A stretch of DNA of 22,729 bases from Candidatus Moranbacteria bacterium CG_4_8_14_3_um_filter_41_13 (lineage in GTDB: Bacteria > Patescibacteriota > Minisyncoccia > Moranbacterales > UBA1568), in contig PFHN01000107.1 of the NCBI GenBank assembly GCA_002782305.1, positions 2,330 through 25,058 of the forward strand. Reading direction: 5' to 3'. This document shows, piece after piece, positions 1 to 8,033 of this stretch. How positions within the stretch are numbered: the first letter of the stretch is position 1; every line of letters starts with the position of its first letter. Position numbers and translations under genes: made by a program. Under the pieces are notes generated by a model. The model did no database searches. It saw only the letters and a list, made by a program, of their open reading frames with translations, and was not told the DNA's origin.

Positions 1-1938
1 ATCGGTATTATCGCCTCGTTCAATGTATCGCTGATGCGTTTCTTCGAGCGTTTGCAGGTGAGATGGTCTCGGCGTACTGGTGTAAATGAAGATATAACAG
101 ATGAAAAAGATACTGTAGCCTCAGTAAATAACCTTACAAAGCAGATTGCCTCCGCATCAGGAGACACTATGTTATCCTCTGTTCCTTCCGAAGAATCTCT
201 TGATGAAACAGAAAAGAAGCCAGCACTTTCACCAGAAGATCTTGCAGTGCTGAAGAGGAATAATATACAGAAATTTGAGTTTGAGGGAGGCGCAGAGAAA
301 GAAGAAAAAGAAGATGATGAAATAGAAGAAGGAACAGTACTGGTTCCATCGTATGTTATTCCAAAAAAGCGTCCCGGTGATAAGAAGCCTTGGGAATTGC
401 CACCAACAAATCTGATGGAATCATCGACAGGTCAACCACTGAGTGGTGATATTGATAGGAATAAAGAAATTATCCAAAGTACATTGAAACATTTCGGTAT
501 TGATGTAGAGCCAGGGGATGCACTCGTCGGACCAACGCTGACGCAGTATACATTTCGTCCTGCTTTTGGTGTGAAGCTTTCTCGTATCACGGCTCTTTCA
601 GACAATCTGACATTGGCGCTTTCTGCAAAATCTATTCGTATCGAGGCGCCAATTCCTGGGAAGGCTCTGATTGGTATCGAAGTACCAAACCAGTCTGTAG
701 CGATGGTGCGAATAAAAAATGCTTTTGAGAGCAGTGAATTCAAAGATCGTCGTCTGAAACTGAAAGTAGTGCTCGGTCTTGATGTGACAGGAAAGATTGT
801 GATTGCCAACCTCGCGAAGATGCCACACGTACTCATCGCAGGACGTACAGGATCAGGGAAGAGTGTGTGTATGAATACTTTCCTGCTTTCTTTACTCTAT
901 CAGAATTCGCCTGATGATATGAAACTTATTTTGATTGATCCGAAGAGAGTTTCTTTCTCAAGGTATAATGGTATCCCCCATCTCAAAACAGAGGTCATTG
1001 TAGAGAGTAAAAAAGTACTGAACGTACTTCGCTGGGCAGTCGGTGAGATGGATACGCGGTATAAACTTCTTGAAGAGGCGGGCGTACAAGACATCCAAGA
1101 ATATCAGAAACTGACAGCAGAAGGAGCAAAACGTCATTCTACCAATCTCCAAACAGGCAAGGATCGCGGAGAATTGTTCCCTCCAATGCCATACATCGTG
1201 ATTATGATCGATGAAATGGCAGACCTCATGGTGACGCATCAGAAAGAAGTAGAACCACTGATTGTTCGTCTCGCTTCTTTGGCTCGCGCTGTGGGTATTC
1301 ATCTCGTGCTTGCGACTCAGCGTCCAGAAGCCACGGTGATTACCGGTCTTATCAAGGCGAATATTCCTGCGCGTATTTCTTTTCAGCTTCGTTCGCATAT
1401 CGATTCACGTACTATTCTTGATACGAGTGGTGCAGAGAAACTACTCGGTAATGGAGATATGCTCTATTCTGCTGCTGATGGCAAGGAGATGAAACGTATT
1501 CAGGGTGCCTATGTTTCGGATGATGAAGTGAAACGAGTGATCGAATTTTGGAAGAAAGTCAAACGTGATCGTGGAGAAGATAGTATTGGTGGAGAAATCG
1601 AAGATGAGAAACCAGATGATGACATTACTTCAGCTATGGAGGCAATGGATGATGGAGGAGAGAAAGATACTTTGTATGAGAAAGCCAAAGAAATTACGAT
1701 TCAATCTGGGAGGGCATCGACAACAGCTTTCCAAACCACGCTGGGCGTCGGGTATCCGAGGGCAGCGAGACTGATGCGTCTCCTCGAAGACAATGGCGTC
1801 GTTGGTATTGTCGATGGGAAGAAGACAGTACTGATAGGTAAAGAAGATATCACGATTGGATCAGCAGAGGGGACCGAAACACAGTATGGTGATGATCCTC
1901 TATTGGATCAAAGTGACCGTGATAAGTGGCAATTGTAA
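1..1938 (+). CDS. ftsK: DNA translocase FtsK/SpoIIIE, 5'-truncated by the window edge
   Basis: This is a hexameric double-stranded-DNA pump that clears chromosome ends from the division septum. The reading frame is open from base 1, and the first codons are hydrophobic, like the end of a last membrane helix. The ATG at 34 is therefore probably internal and the true start lies upstream. After an acidic low-complexity linker (about 100-420) comes the motor: the alpha/beta region with the family-typical IEAPIPGK and GIEVPN strings, Walker A GRTGSGKS at 841-864, and Walker B ending in IDEMAD at 1207-1224. The C-terminal gamma winged helix (about 1669-1854) normally reads polar KOPS DNA sites. It ends in TAA, 39 bases before the RodZ-like gene. 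The family assignment is certain; the membrane part cannot be judged from here. Confidence 0.96.
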   Translation: MGIIASFNVSLMRFFERLQVRWSRRTGVNEDITDEKDTVASVNNLTKQIASASGDTMLSSVPSEESLDETEKKPALSPEDLAVLKRNNIQKFEFEGGAEKEEKEDDEIEEGTVLVPSYVIPKKRPGDKKPWELPPTNLMESSTGQPLSGDIDRNKEIIQSTLKHFGIDVEPGDALVGPTLTQYTFRPAFGVKLSRITALSDNLTLALSAKSIRIEAPIPGKALIGIEVPNQSVAMVRIKNAFESSEFKDRRLKLKVVLGLDVTGKIVIANLAKMPHVLIAGRTGSGKSVCMNTFLLSLLYQNSPDDMKLILIDPKRVSFSRYNGIPHLKTEVIVESKKVLNVLRWAVGEMDTRYKLLEEAGVQDIQEYQKLTAEGAKRHSTNLQTGKDRGELFPPMPYIVIMIDEMADLMVTHQKEVEPLIVRLASLARAVGIHLVLATQRPEATVITGLIKANIPARISFQLRSHIDSRTILDTSGAEKLLGNGDMLYSAADGKEMKRIQGAYVSDDEVKRVIEFWKKVKRDRGEDSIGGEIEDEKPDDDITSAMEAMDDGGEKDTLYEKAKEITIQSGRASTTAFQTTLGVGYPRAARLMRLLEDNGVVGIVDGKKTVLIGKEDITIGSAEGTETQYGDDPLLDQSDRDKWQL

Positions 1939-1977
1939 ATGGTAATCGTAAGTGATAATTGAAAGTGATGGACGTTT

Positions 1978-2730
1978 ATGAAAGATGGATTCACCAGAAA
2001 GAGAGTAGAGTCACTCACGCTGGGAGAAAAACTCCAAAAACTCCGCGGTGATTTTCGTATGAGTCTCTCGGAAGTTTCCAAAGCGACGAGAATTCAGGTG
2101 AAATATCTTGAGTTTCTTGAGAATGGAACGTATGAAAAATTGCCTCCTGATGTGTATGTGAGAGGATTTCTTCGAAGTTATGCACGGTACCTCAATATTG
2201 ACGAGCAGGCCCTCATCAATGTTTATGAGAGGGAGCGTCATATACAGAAAAATCTCAGCCACGATACGGAGCCAAAGATACAACATAGCAACCATATCAC
2301 TCTCACGTCACTTGTCATCACACCGAGGGCTTTTATTATCAGTCTTGTTTTTCTCTTTGTGTGTTTTTCTTTTTTTTATCTTTTTCGTGAATTTCAGGCA
2401 TTTGCAGGGGTGCCTCGGCTGATTATTACTACGCCTCTGAATGGTGATAAAATCACTACGAATGAAATTGTCGTACAAGGGAAAACGGACAAAGGTGCTC
2501 GTGTTTCTATCAATAACCAATCTGTTTTTGTGGGAAGCGAGGGAGAGTTTTCTGATACCATAATTTTGCAGAGAGGGTTTAATACGATGATTATTACCGC
2601 GGTGAATCGTTTTGAAAAAGAGAAGAAGGAAACCCTGACTCTCGAAGTGGATATTCCTTCGGCAGAAGAAATTCCGATACCCGAAACACCAGTTGCACCA
2701 TCACCAAATGGCGAAAGCATCCCAGAGTAG
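1978..2730 (+). CDS. RodZ-like protein: cytoplasmic HTH, one membrane helix, outer Ig-like domain
   Basis: This 250-residue protein has the RodZ plan. An HTH_25-type helix-turn-helix spans residues 13-80 (LGEKLQKLR, then LPPDVYVRGFLRSYARYL, the hallmark of the family). A charged juxtamembrane stretch follows, then one transmembrane helix at about 118-137. The outer part has a beta-rich domain at about 147-224 that resembles bacterial Ig-like or glucodextranase-N folds, and a Pro/Glu-rich tail. RodZ links MreB filaments to the wall-elongation machinery, and mreB is present at 16932, so a morphogenesis role is likely. The outer domain is not the usual RodZ C-terminal domain, so the exact role is inferred. 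No clear Shine-Dalgarno site precedes the ATG. The gene follows ftsK at 39 bases, probably as one transcript, and ends in TAG. Confidence 0.8.
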   Translation: MKDGFTRKRVESLTLGEKLQKLRGDFRMSLSEVSKATRIQVKYLEFLENGTYEKLPPDVYVRGFLRSYARYLNIDEQALINVYERERHIQKNLSHDTEPKIQHSNHITLTSLVITPRAFIISLVFLFVCFSFFYLFREFQAFAGVPRLIITTPLNGDKITTNEIVVQGKTDKGARVSINNQSVFVGSEGEFSDTIILQRGFNTMIITAVNRFEKEKKETLTLEVDIPSAEEIPIPETPVAPSPNGESIPE

Positions 2731-2759
2731 TAGACAGCCTTTATTGTATATGATACTAT
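2731..2759 (+). promoter_or_regulatory. recA promoter (TAGACA - 17 - TACTAT with extended -10)
   Basis: A -35 hexamer TAGACA (2731-2736) lies 17 bases before TACTAT (2754-2759), which is preceded by TGA, an extended -10. The start point would be near 2766, leaving a leader of about 54 bases before the recA ATG. I see no LexA-type box (neither CTG-N10-CAG nor GAAC-N4-GTTC) between 2731 and 2819, so there is no visible sign of SOS control. Confidence 0.6.
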
Positions 2760-2819
2760 GTAAGTGAAGTAAACAAATGCCTACGGACATAAAAAGTATA
2801 AATCATTTAATCATTGATT

Positions 2820-3872
2820 ATGGCAAAAGCAAAAAAAGAGATAGCTGGTGACAAAGATAAAATTAATGTCGTACTCGAAGCAATTCAAGAGAAGTTTGGT
2901 GAAGGGATGATGATGAAACTGGGTGATGTTCACAGGGTAGACGTAGAAGTGATTCCGACAGGATCAATATCGCTCGATATCGCACTCGGTATCGGTGGTG
3001 TGCCAAGGGGCCGTATCGTCGAAATCTATGGACCAGAATCTTCTGGTAAAACGACACTTTCACTTCATATCATTGCCAATGCTCAGAAAACGGGTGGTAT
3101 CGCAGCGTTTGTTGATGCAGAACACGCTCTCGATCCTGAATATGCCAAACGTATCGGTGTAAAGGTTAATGATCTGCTTATTTCTCAGCCAGACAATGGA
3201 GAGCAGGCACTGGATATCGTCGAGACGCTCGTGCGTTCCAATATGGTAGACGTGATTGTCATTGATTCTGTAGCAGCCCTTGTACCAAAAGCAGAAATCG
3301 AAGGAGAAATGGGAGACCACCACGTCGGACGTCAGGCACGCTTGATGTCACAGGCTCTCCGTAAACTAACGGCCATCATTGCGCGTTCCAATGTCGTGGT
3401 TATTTTCATCAATCAAATTCGTATGAAAATTGGTGTGATGTTTGGCAATCCAGAAACAACAACGGGCGGACAGGCACTCAAATTCTATTCCTCCGTGCGT
3501 GTAGAAGTGAGAAGAAGTGCTCAGATCAAACGAGGTGAAGAAATCGTCGGTAATCGCGTGAAAGCCAAAGTAGTGAAGAACAAAGTAGCCGCACCATTCC
3601 GTACTGCAGAGTTTGATATTATGTACAACGAAGGGATCTCATTTTCAGGAGACTTGCTGGATGCAGGCGTGCTCTATGGGGTGATTAAAAAAACAGGAAA
3701 CTCATTCCTTTTTGGTGAAGTGAAGCTCGGTGTAGGGCGTGAAAATGCCAAAACATTTTTGAAAGAGAATATGAAGCTCGCACACGAGATAGAAACTGCT
3801 GTACTCAAACAATCCAAAGAAGGCAAAGCAGAAGAAGACGAAGAGCAAGAAGAAACAGCATCAGCGAAATAA
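2820..3872 (+). CDS. recA: recombinase RecA
   Basis: RecA forms the ATP-dependent filament for strand exchange and repair. The 350-residue length is normal. Walker A GPESSGKT is at residues 71-78, Walker B (VIVIDS) starts near 145, and loop L2 carries NQIRMKIGVMFGNPETTTGG, very close to the Escherichia coli form. The tail is Glu-rich, as is usual. The start is taken as the ATG at 2820, giving MAKAKKE; a TTG two codons earlier (2814) is also in frame but would only add Met-Ile. No Shine-Dalgarno site is visible. The gene has its own promoter at 2731-2759 and a strong terminator at 3894-3929, so it is probably a single-gene unit. Confidence 0.98.
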   Translation: MAKAKKEIAGDKDKINVVLEAIQEKFGEGMMMKLGDVHRVDVEVIPTGSISLDIALGIGGVPRGRIVEIYGPESSGKTTLSLHIIANAQKTGGIAAFVDAEHALDPEYAKRIGVKVNDLLISQPDNGEQALDIVETLVRSNMVDVIVIDSVAALVPKAEIEGEMGDHHVGRQARLMSQALRKLTAIIARSNVVVIFINQIRMKIGVMFGNPETTTGGQALKFYSSVRVEVRRSAQIKRGEEIVGNRVKAKVVKNKVAAPFRTAEFDIMYNEGISFSGDLLDAGVLYGVIKKTGNSFLFGEVKLGVGRENAKTFLKENMKLAHEIETAVLKQSKEGKAEEDEEQEETASAK

Positions 3873-3893
3873 GTCATAACAATATTTTTTAGC

Positions 3894-3929
3894 AAGAGGA
3901 GTCTAAATAAACAAGGACTCCTCTTTTTT
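3894..3929 (+). terminator. intrinsic terminator of recA
   Basis: A perfect 10-bp stem (AAGAGGAGTC at 3894-3903 with GACTCCTCTT at 3916-3925) and a 12-base loop are followed by a T run to 3929. It lies 21 bases after the recA stop. Confidence 0.92.
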
Positions 3930-3944
3930 ACTTTATGGTTGATA

Positions 3945-3975
3945 TGGTATAATAAAAAAACGCATATAATCGGAG
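3945..3975 (+). promoter_or_regulatory. extended -10 promoter and RBS for the transglycosylase gene
   Basis: TGG-TATAAT (TATAAT at 3948-3953) is a perfect extended -10 element. A T-rich stretch at about 3926-3931 is a poor -35. GGAG at 3972-3975 is a good ribosome-binding site 9 bases before the ATG at 3985, one of the few clear ones in this window. Confidence 0.6.
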
Positions 3976-3984
3976 AAAAACGTT

Positions 3985-5274
3985 ATGAAGAGAGGGTATA
4001 TTTTTCAGAAAAGAGGAGTGTGTATCGGAATACTTTTCCTGTGCTTCTTTATCTTTTCTCCAAAACAAATAGTACTCGCGAATGATTGTGCGGACGAAGA
4101 CACAGAATGTATCAATAATCAGATTAACGCACTTGAAAAGAAACTGAAGAGCGCCAGTAAGAAAAAGGAGGTACTCGAACAAAATCTCCATCAGATCAAT
4201 TCTTCACTCACGTCCACTCAAATCATTATTCAGAAAACACAAGTGCTCTTAAATGAAGCAAAACAAACGATTGATCAGAAAGAGCAAGAGATTACGAATC
4301 TTGAGAAACAACTTCAATTAGAAAAAGAAGTGTTGAAGAAGCTTATTCGTGAACTCGCTGTCTCAGATGAGACACCTCTCCCTGAGATTATTCTCTCGAG
4401 TGAAGATATCCTTGGTATGTTTCGTCAAAGTGATAGTCTTTTCTCTACTCAGGAAAAAATGCAGGGGGTGATAGAAGAGATTCGTGATATGCAAGTGAAG
4501 GTAACAGATGAAAAAGGTGTTTTGGAAGATGTGAAGCAGGATCAAGAGAAACTCCTCACACTCAAAAGTAAGCAAAAACAAAGTCTTGTAGCTGAACAGA
4601 GGGACACTGCTGGAGATATCGAGGACCAACAAACTATTATTAGTCGTCTGAAGAAAGAGCTTGGTCAATTGCAAAATGATTTGAATTTTTTGACAGGCAA
4701 ATCATACGATGCCAAGGATATTCGTGAAGCAGTTGAATTCGCAAGTAAGAGAACGGGTGTTCCAGAGGGCGTTCTGTATGGATTTCTGAAGAAAGAAACA
4801 AACCTTGGTGCGAATACGGGGCAATGCACCTATGCGGAAGTAGAAAAAGTCTCTATTGCAAGATATAAAAAGTACGGTTCGAAATACAAAAATTCTATTG
4901 CACTTCTGTATACCAGACGAGATTTCTTCTATGATATCGTTTCGAGTCTTGGATATAATAAAAATAAGAAAGTGTCTTGTTCACCCAATTATATCGGACA
5001 AGGAGGGGCGATGGGTGTATCGCAGTTTATGTCGGATGTATGGAAAGGATATGCATCACAGATTTCTTCCCAAACAGGACACGGCAAGCCGGATCCATGG
5101 AATCTGACTGATGGTGTGATGGCTATGGGACTCAAGCTGAAGAGGGCTGGTGCTACTTCAGACAAAGAGTCAGTGATACGCTCTGCTTCTATCGCATACC
5201 TGGGTGCTTTTAATAGAAACTATTACGAAGGCATTGTTTATTGGTCAAAGAATTATAAGAGCTTGTTTAAGTAG
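3985..5274 (+). CDS. secreted coiled-coil protein with C-terminal lytic transglycosylase domain
   Basis: The 429-residue product starts with a signal peptide: a basic N-terminus, a hydrophobic core at about 11-31, and a likely cut after Ala32 (VLA). Residues 40-235 form long coiled coils interrupted by a segment (about 125-160, LPEIILSSEDILGMF) that resembles the N-terminal regulatory half of EnvC, PcsB and CwlO-type proteins. Instead of an M23, CHAP or NlpC catalytic domain it ends in an MltB/SLT-like transglycosylase domain (about 245-429). That domain shows the likely catalytic Glu271 in KKETNLG, GGAMGVSQFM at 340-349 and GHGKPDPWNLTD at 365-376. It should cleave glycan strands at the division or growth site. 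Control by FtsEX is only inferred from the coiled coil, and neither ftsE nor ftsX is in the window. It ends in TAG. Confidence 0.85.
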   Translation: MKRGYIFQKRGVCIGILFLCFFIFSPKQIVLANDCADEDTECINNQINALEKKLKSASKKKEVLEQNLHQINSSLTSTQIIIQKTQVLLNEAKQTIDQKEQEITNLEKQLQLEKEVLKKLIRELAVSDETPLPEIILSSEDILGMFRQSDSLFSTQEKMQGVIEEIRDMQVKVTDEKGVLEDVKQDQEKLLTLKSKQKQSLVAEQRDTAGDIEDQQTIISRLKKELGQLQNDLNFLTGKSYDAKDIREAVEFASKRTGVPEGVLYGFLKKETNLGANTGQCTYAEVEKVSIARYKKYGSKYKNSIALLYTRRDFFYDIVSSLGYNKNKKVSCSPNYIGQGGAMGVSQFMSDVWKGYASQISSQTGHGKPDPWNLTDGVMAMGLKLKRAGATSDKESVIRSASIAYLGAFNRNYYEGIVYWSKNYKSLFK

Positions 5275-5339
5275 GAGGGGGGCGGAAAAGTCAGTGTTGT
5301 AGAGTTGGTTCTTTCGTTCGTGCGAAGACACTCTTTTTG

Positions 5340-5348
5340 TGCTATAGT
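5340..5348 (+). promoter_or_regulatory. extended -10 promoter before the GT2 gene
   Basis: TGC-TATAGT (hexamer 5343-5348) is an extended -10 with no convincing -35. The preceding bases TGTGCTATA match the promoter at 15271-15281. The leader would be about 37 bases and has no Shine-Dalgarno site. Confidence 0.45.
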
Positions 5349-5391
5349 GAATGTGTAAATTATAGAAGGCTGTTAGAGCCGTTACTTTTCT

Positions 5392-6153
5392 ATGGAACAA
5401 CCATACTTATCAGTCGTTATCCCAGCGTACAAAGAAGGCGAACGTATCGGAAGAAACCTCCTTGAGATCGATAAATATCTCAAAGGGAAGAGTTATAGTT
5501 ATGAAATACTGGTTGTTGTTGATGGTTCTCCTGACAATACAGCAGAGATTTCTCGTAATTATGCACTGCAGATACCGAATATCCGTGTGATTGAAAATAA
5601 GGAGAACTACGGGAAAGGGTATGTTGTCCGACAGGGACTTCTGGAGGCCAAAGGAAAATATCGGGTCTTTCTTGATGCAGACGGATCTACGGCTATCACA
5701 CATCTTGATGCTTTTTTACCAGAGTTTGATAACGGGTACGACGTCGTGATTGGTTCACGGAAAATTGAAGGTTCTTTCATTCAGGTACACCAACCAAAGC
5801 ATCGTGAAGTAATGGGAGAGGGAGGGAATTGGCTCATTCGTATCGTTTTGGGACTCTGGAATTATCCTGATACGCAGTGTGGATTCAAAATGCTTTCTGA
5901 AAATGCTTCACGAGAAATCGCCAAGAGGATGGTGGTGGATCGTTTCGGATTTGATTTTGAACTTGTGATTCTTGCTATCAAACTTGGCTTCAAAGTGAAA
6001 CAAATGCCCGTGCGCTGGATGAATGAAGAAGGTTCGACAGTGAAATTGACGGGTCCCAATGGTTTTATTCAGGTACTGATTGATCTTTTCAAAACAAAGT
6101 GGCGTTTCTTATCGGGGGCCTATCATATAGGTGAATATACCAAAGAACAATAA
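5392..6153 (+). CDS. family 2 glycosyltransferase, ALG5/dolichyl-phosphate glucosyltransferase-like
   Basis: This 253-residue GT-A enzyme very probably moves a sugar from a nucleotide donor to a polyprenyl phosphate on the inner face of the membrane. The N-terminus LSVVIPAYKEGERI is typical of the ALG5/DPM1 branch. VVDGSPDNT supplies a donor-binding Asp, and DADGS at residues 95-99 is the metal-binding DxD; the family more often has DADLS. The later PDTQCGFKM and RFGFDFELV motifs are also diagnostic. There is no membrane helix, so it belongs to the soluble or peripheral type. A lipid-linked sugar made here could feed the GT39-type enzyme encoded at the far end of the window, but that link is inference. 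It ends 27 bases before the GalT gene and is probably co-transcribed with it. Confidence 0.88.
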   Translation: MEQPYLSVVIPAYKEGERIGRNLLEIDKYLKGKSYSYEILVVVDGSPDNTAEISRNYALQIPNIRVIENKENYGKGYVVRQGLLEAKGKYRVFLDADGSTAITHLDAFLPEFDNGYDVVIGSRKIEGSFIQVHQPKHREVMGEGGNWLIRIVLGLWNYPDTQCGFKMLSENASREIAKRMVVDRFGFDFELVILAIKLGFKVKQMPVRWMNEEGSTVKLTGPNGFIQVLIDLFKTKWRFLSGAYHIGEYTKEQ

Positions 6154-6180
6154 GCCAAGCAGAGTATAAAAATAAAAAAA

Positions 6181-7209
6181 ATGTCAGAACAAGAAATAAA
6201 AACAGAAGAAAATATGCCAACTTCAGAACTGCGTCAAGATATTGTGACGGGGGATTTTGTTGTTATCGCAACAGGAAGGGCGAAGCGTCCGCATGAGTTT
6301 GTTTCTGTGAAGCATACAGTAGAAAATGATGATGCCGATCCTTTTTCAGACGAAGAAGCAAAAAATCAAGAGCAGGATATTCTTGTCTATCGTTTGCCTG
6401 ATGGAGAGTGGAGCTTGCGTGTGTTTCCCAACAAATATCCTGCCTTTTCTCGGGGAAAAATTGCGAAAAAAATAATCGAAGGACCCTACAGTGGTATGAC
6501 GGGTGCAGGCTATCACGAGCTTATTGTGACACGTGATCAAAGGAAACCACTTGCGCTTCTTTCTGTCTGGCAGTGTGCTGAAGTTTTTGATGCGTATCAG
6601 GACCGTTACCTCACACTGATGAAGAAGAAGAGTGTTAACTATATTCAGATTTTCCATAATCATGGTAAAGAAGCCGGTGCATCTATCGCGCATCCTCATT
6701 CACAGCTGATGGCGATACCCGTCATTTCTCCATATATCAATCTAGAACTTTCAGGTGCAGAGAAATATTATCGTCAGAACAGACGTAACGTATACAGCAT
6801 TATGGTGGATTTTGAGCGAGAGACGAAAAAGAGAATCGTATATGAAAACGAACATTTTGTTGCTTTTTGCCCGTATGCCTCTCGGGTGGCTTTTGAAATA
6901 TGGATTGTTGGAAAAAGACATAATCCGTACTTCGAACGTATCACGGCAGAGGAAAAAATGGCTTTGGCTGAAGTGATGCAGAAAGCACTCTTTACTCTTC
7001 ATCAGGGACTCGGTGATCCAGCACATAACTTTTATATCCATACAGCACCGTGTGATGGGAAGGATTACCCACATTATCAGTGGCACATAGAGATACTTCC
7101 GCATACAGCAGTGTGGGCAGGCTTCGAGCTCTCTACCGGTATCGAAGTTTCTACAATCGAACCAGAAGTAGCAGCAGAGTATTTGCGTGAACAGATACAG
7201 AATAACTAA
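6181..7209 (+). CDS. galT: galactose-1-phosphate uridylyltransferase-like (GalT), zinc cysteines replaced
   Basis: GalT swaps UMP between UDP-glucose and a hexose 1-phosphate through a uridylyl-histidine. The 342-residue protein has the expected ELRQDIVTGDFVVIATGRAKRPHEF start, the GYHELIV histidine, and the HPHSQ active-site motif at residues 171-175, with His173 as nucleophile. The C-terminal half ends in a WHIEILP histidine motif. The N-terminal CPFC zinc pair of the family is absent: the aligned residues read DPFS, with Pro-Phe kept but both cysteines gone. Some GalT relatives lack this structural metal, so activity is still plausible. The true substrate may be another sugar phosphate. 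It is followed after 19 bases by tpiA. The ATG has no Shine-Dalgarno site but follows TATAAA (6165-6170) closely. Confidence 0.85.
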   Translation: MSEQEIKTEENMPTSELRQDIVTGDFVVIATGRAKRPHEFVSVKHTVENDDADPFSDEEAKNQEQDILVYRLPDGEWSLRVFPNKYPAFSRGKIAKKIIEGPYSGMTGAGYHELIVTRDQRKPLALLSVWQCAEVFDAYQDRYLTLMKKKSVNYIQIFHNHGKEAGASIAHPHSQLMAIPVISPYINLELSGAEKYYRQNRRNVYSIMVDFERETKKRIVYENEHFVAFCPYASRVAFEIWIVGKRHNPYFERITAEEKMALAEVMQKALFTLHQGLGDPAHNFYIHTAPCDGKDYPHYQWHIEILPHTAVWAGFELSTGIEVSTIEPEVAAEYLREQIQNN

Positions 7210-7228
7210 ATCCCGAAAAGAAAGTGTT

Positions 7229-8014
7229 ATGACACGATTTTATGTAGTAGGAAATTTGAAAATGAATATGCTTTCTCGTGAAGAAGCTTCCCAATATCTG
7301 ACTGTACTCAGGAGAGAATCAAGTTCGAAGAGATATGCATATGTGACGGGCATTATCGCTCCATCGTTTCTGTATAGTGCTCAATTTGATGATCTGCCGA
7401 AGAGTATCAAGAAAGGTGCACAGAATATGTTTCCTGAAAAAAGCGGATCGTATACAGGAGAGATTTCTCCGCTGATGTTGAAAAATGACGGTGTGGAATA
7501 TGTGATTATTGGGCATAGTGAACGCAGACTGTATGCAGGGGAAACAGATGAGCTGATTCATGAGAAACTCCTTTCCGTCCTCAAGTATTATATGATTCCG
7601 ATTGTTTGTATCGGGGAAACACGTGCCCAGAGAGAAGCAGGGAAAGCAGAACAAATAATTACTGGACAGATACGTACTCTTTTTTCTGATCTTTCGAAAT
7701 TGCAAGCAGAGAAGGTCATCATCGCATACGAACCAAGGTGGGCTATTGGTACAGATATACTTCCAACGACCAGTGAGATTGCAGAAGTAAGAATGATAGT
7801 GCGCCAGGTACTAACAGAAATGTTTGATACTGCGACAGAAGAGCGCATTGCTGTGCTGTATGGAGGATCAGTGAAGAGTTCCCTTCTTCCGCAGGTGGCT
7901 TTTGAAACAGGAATGGAAGGCGTCTTGGTAGGTCGTGAAAGTTTGTTTCCGTATGAGCTGGTGAAAATGATGAATCTTTTTGAAGAAGAAGCAATACGGA
8001 GATCGAAGATATAA
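7229..8014 (+). CDS. tpiA: triosephosphate isomerase
   Basis: TpiA interconverts dihydroxyacetone phosphate and glyceraldehyde 3-phosphate. The 261-residue barrel has Lys11 in GNLKMN, the electrophile His96 in GHSERR and the base Glu168 in AYEPRWAIGT. The phosphate-binding end is YGGSV and later VLVGRESL. Loop 6 has Arg where Val is usual (EPRW against EPVW). The start is the ATG at 7229, because MTRFYVVGNLKMN matches the normal beginning; an in-frame ATG at 7187 would overlap galT and add 14 unconserved residues. It is the first of three consecutive glycolytic genes. Confidence 0.96.
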   Translation: MTRFYVVGNLKMNMLSREEASQYLTVLRRESSSKRYAYVTGIIAPSFLYSAQFDDLPKSIKKGAQNMFPEKSGSYTGEISPLMLKNDGVEYVIIGHSERRLYAGETDELIHEKLLSVLKYYMIPIVCIGETRAQREAGKAEQIITGQIRTLFSDLSKLQAEKVIIAYEPRWAIGTDILPTTSEIAEVRMIVRQVLTEMFDTATEERIAVLYGGSVKSSLLPQVAFETGMEGVLVGRESLFPYELVKMMNLFEEEAIRRSKI

Positions 8015-8033
8015 TTTTTTGAATACAAAAACT

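Noticed and set aside
2820..3872. Intein or insertion in recA
   Set aside because: Length and motif spacing are normal throughout.
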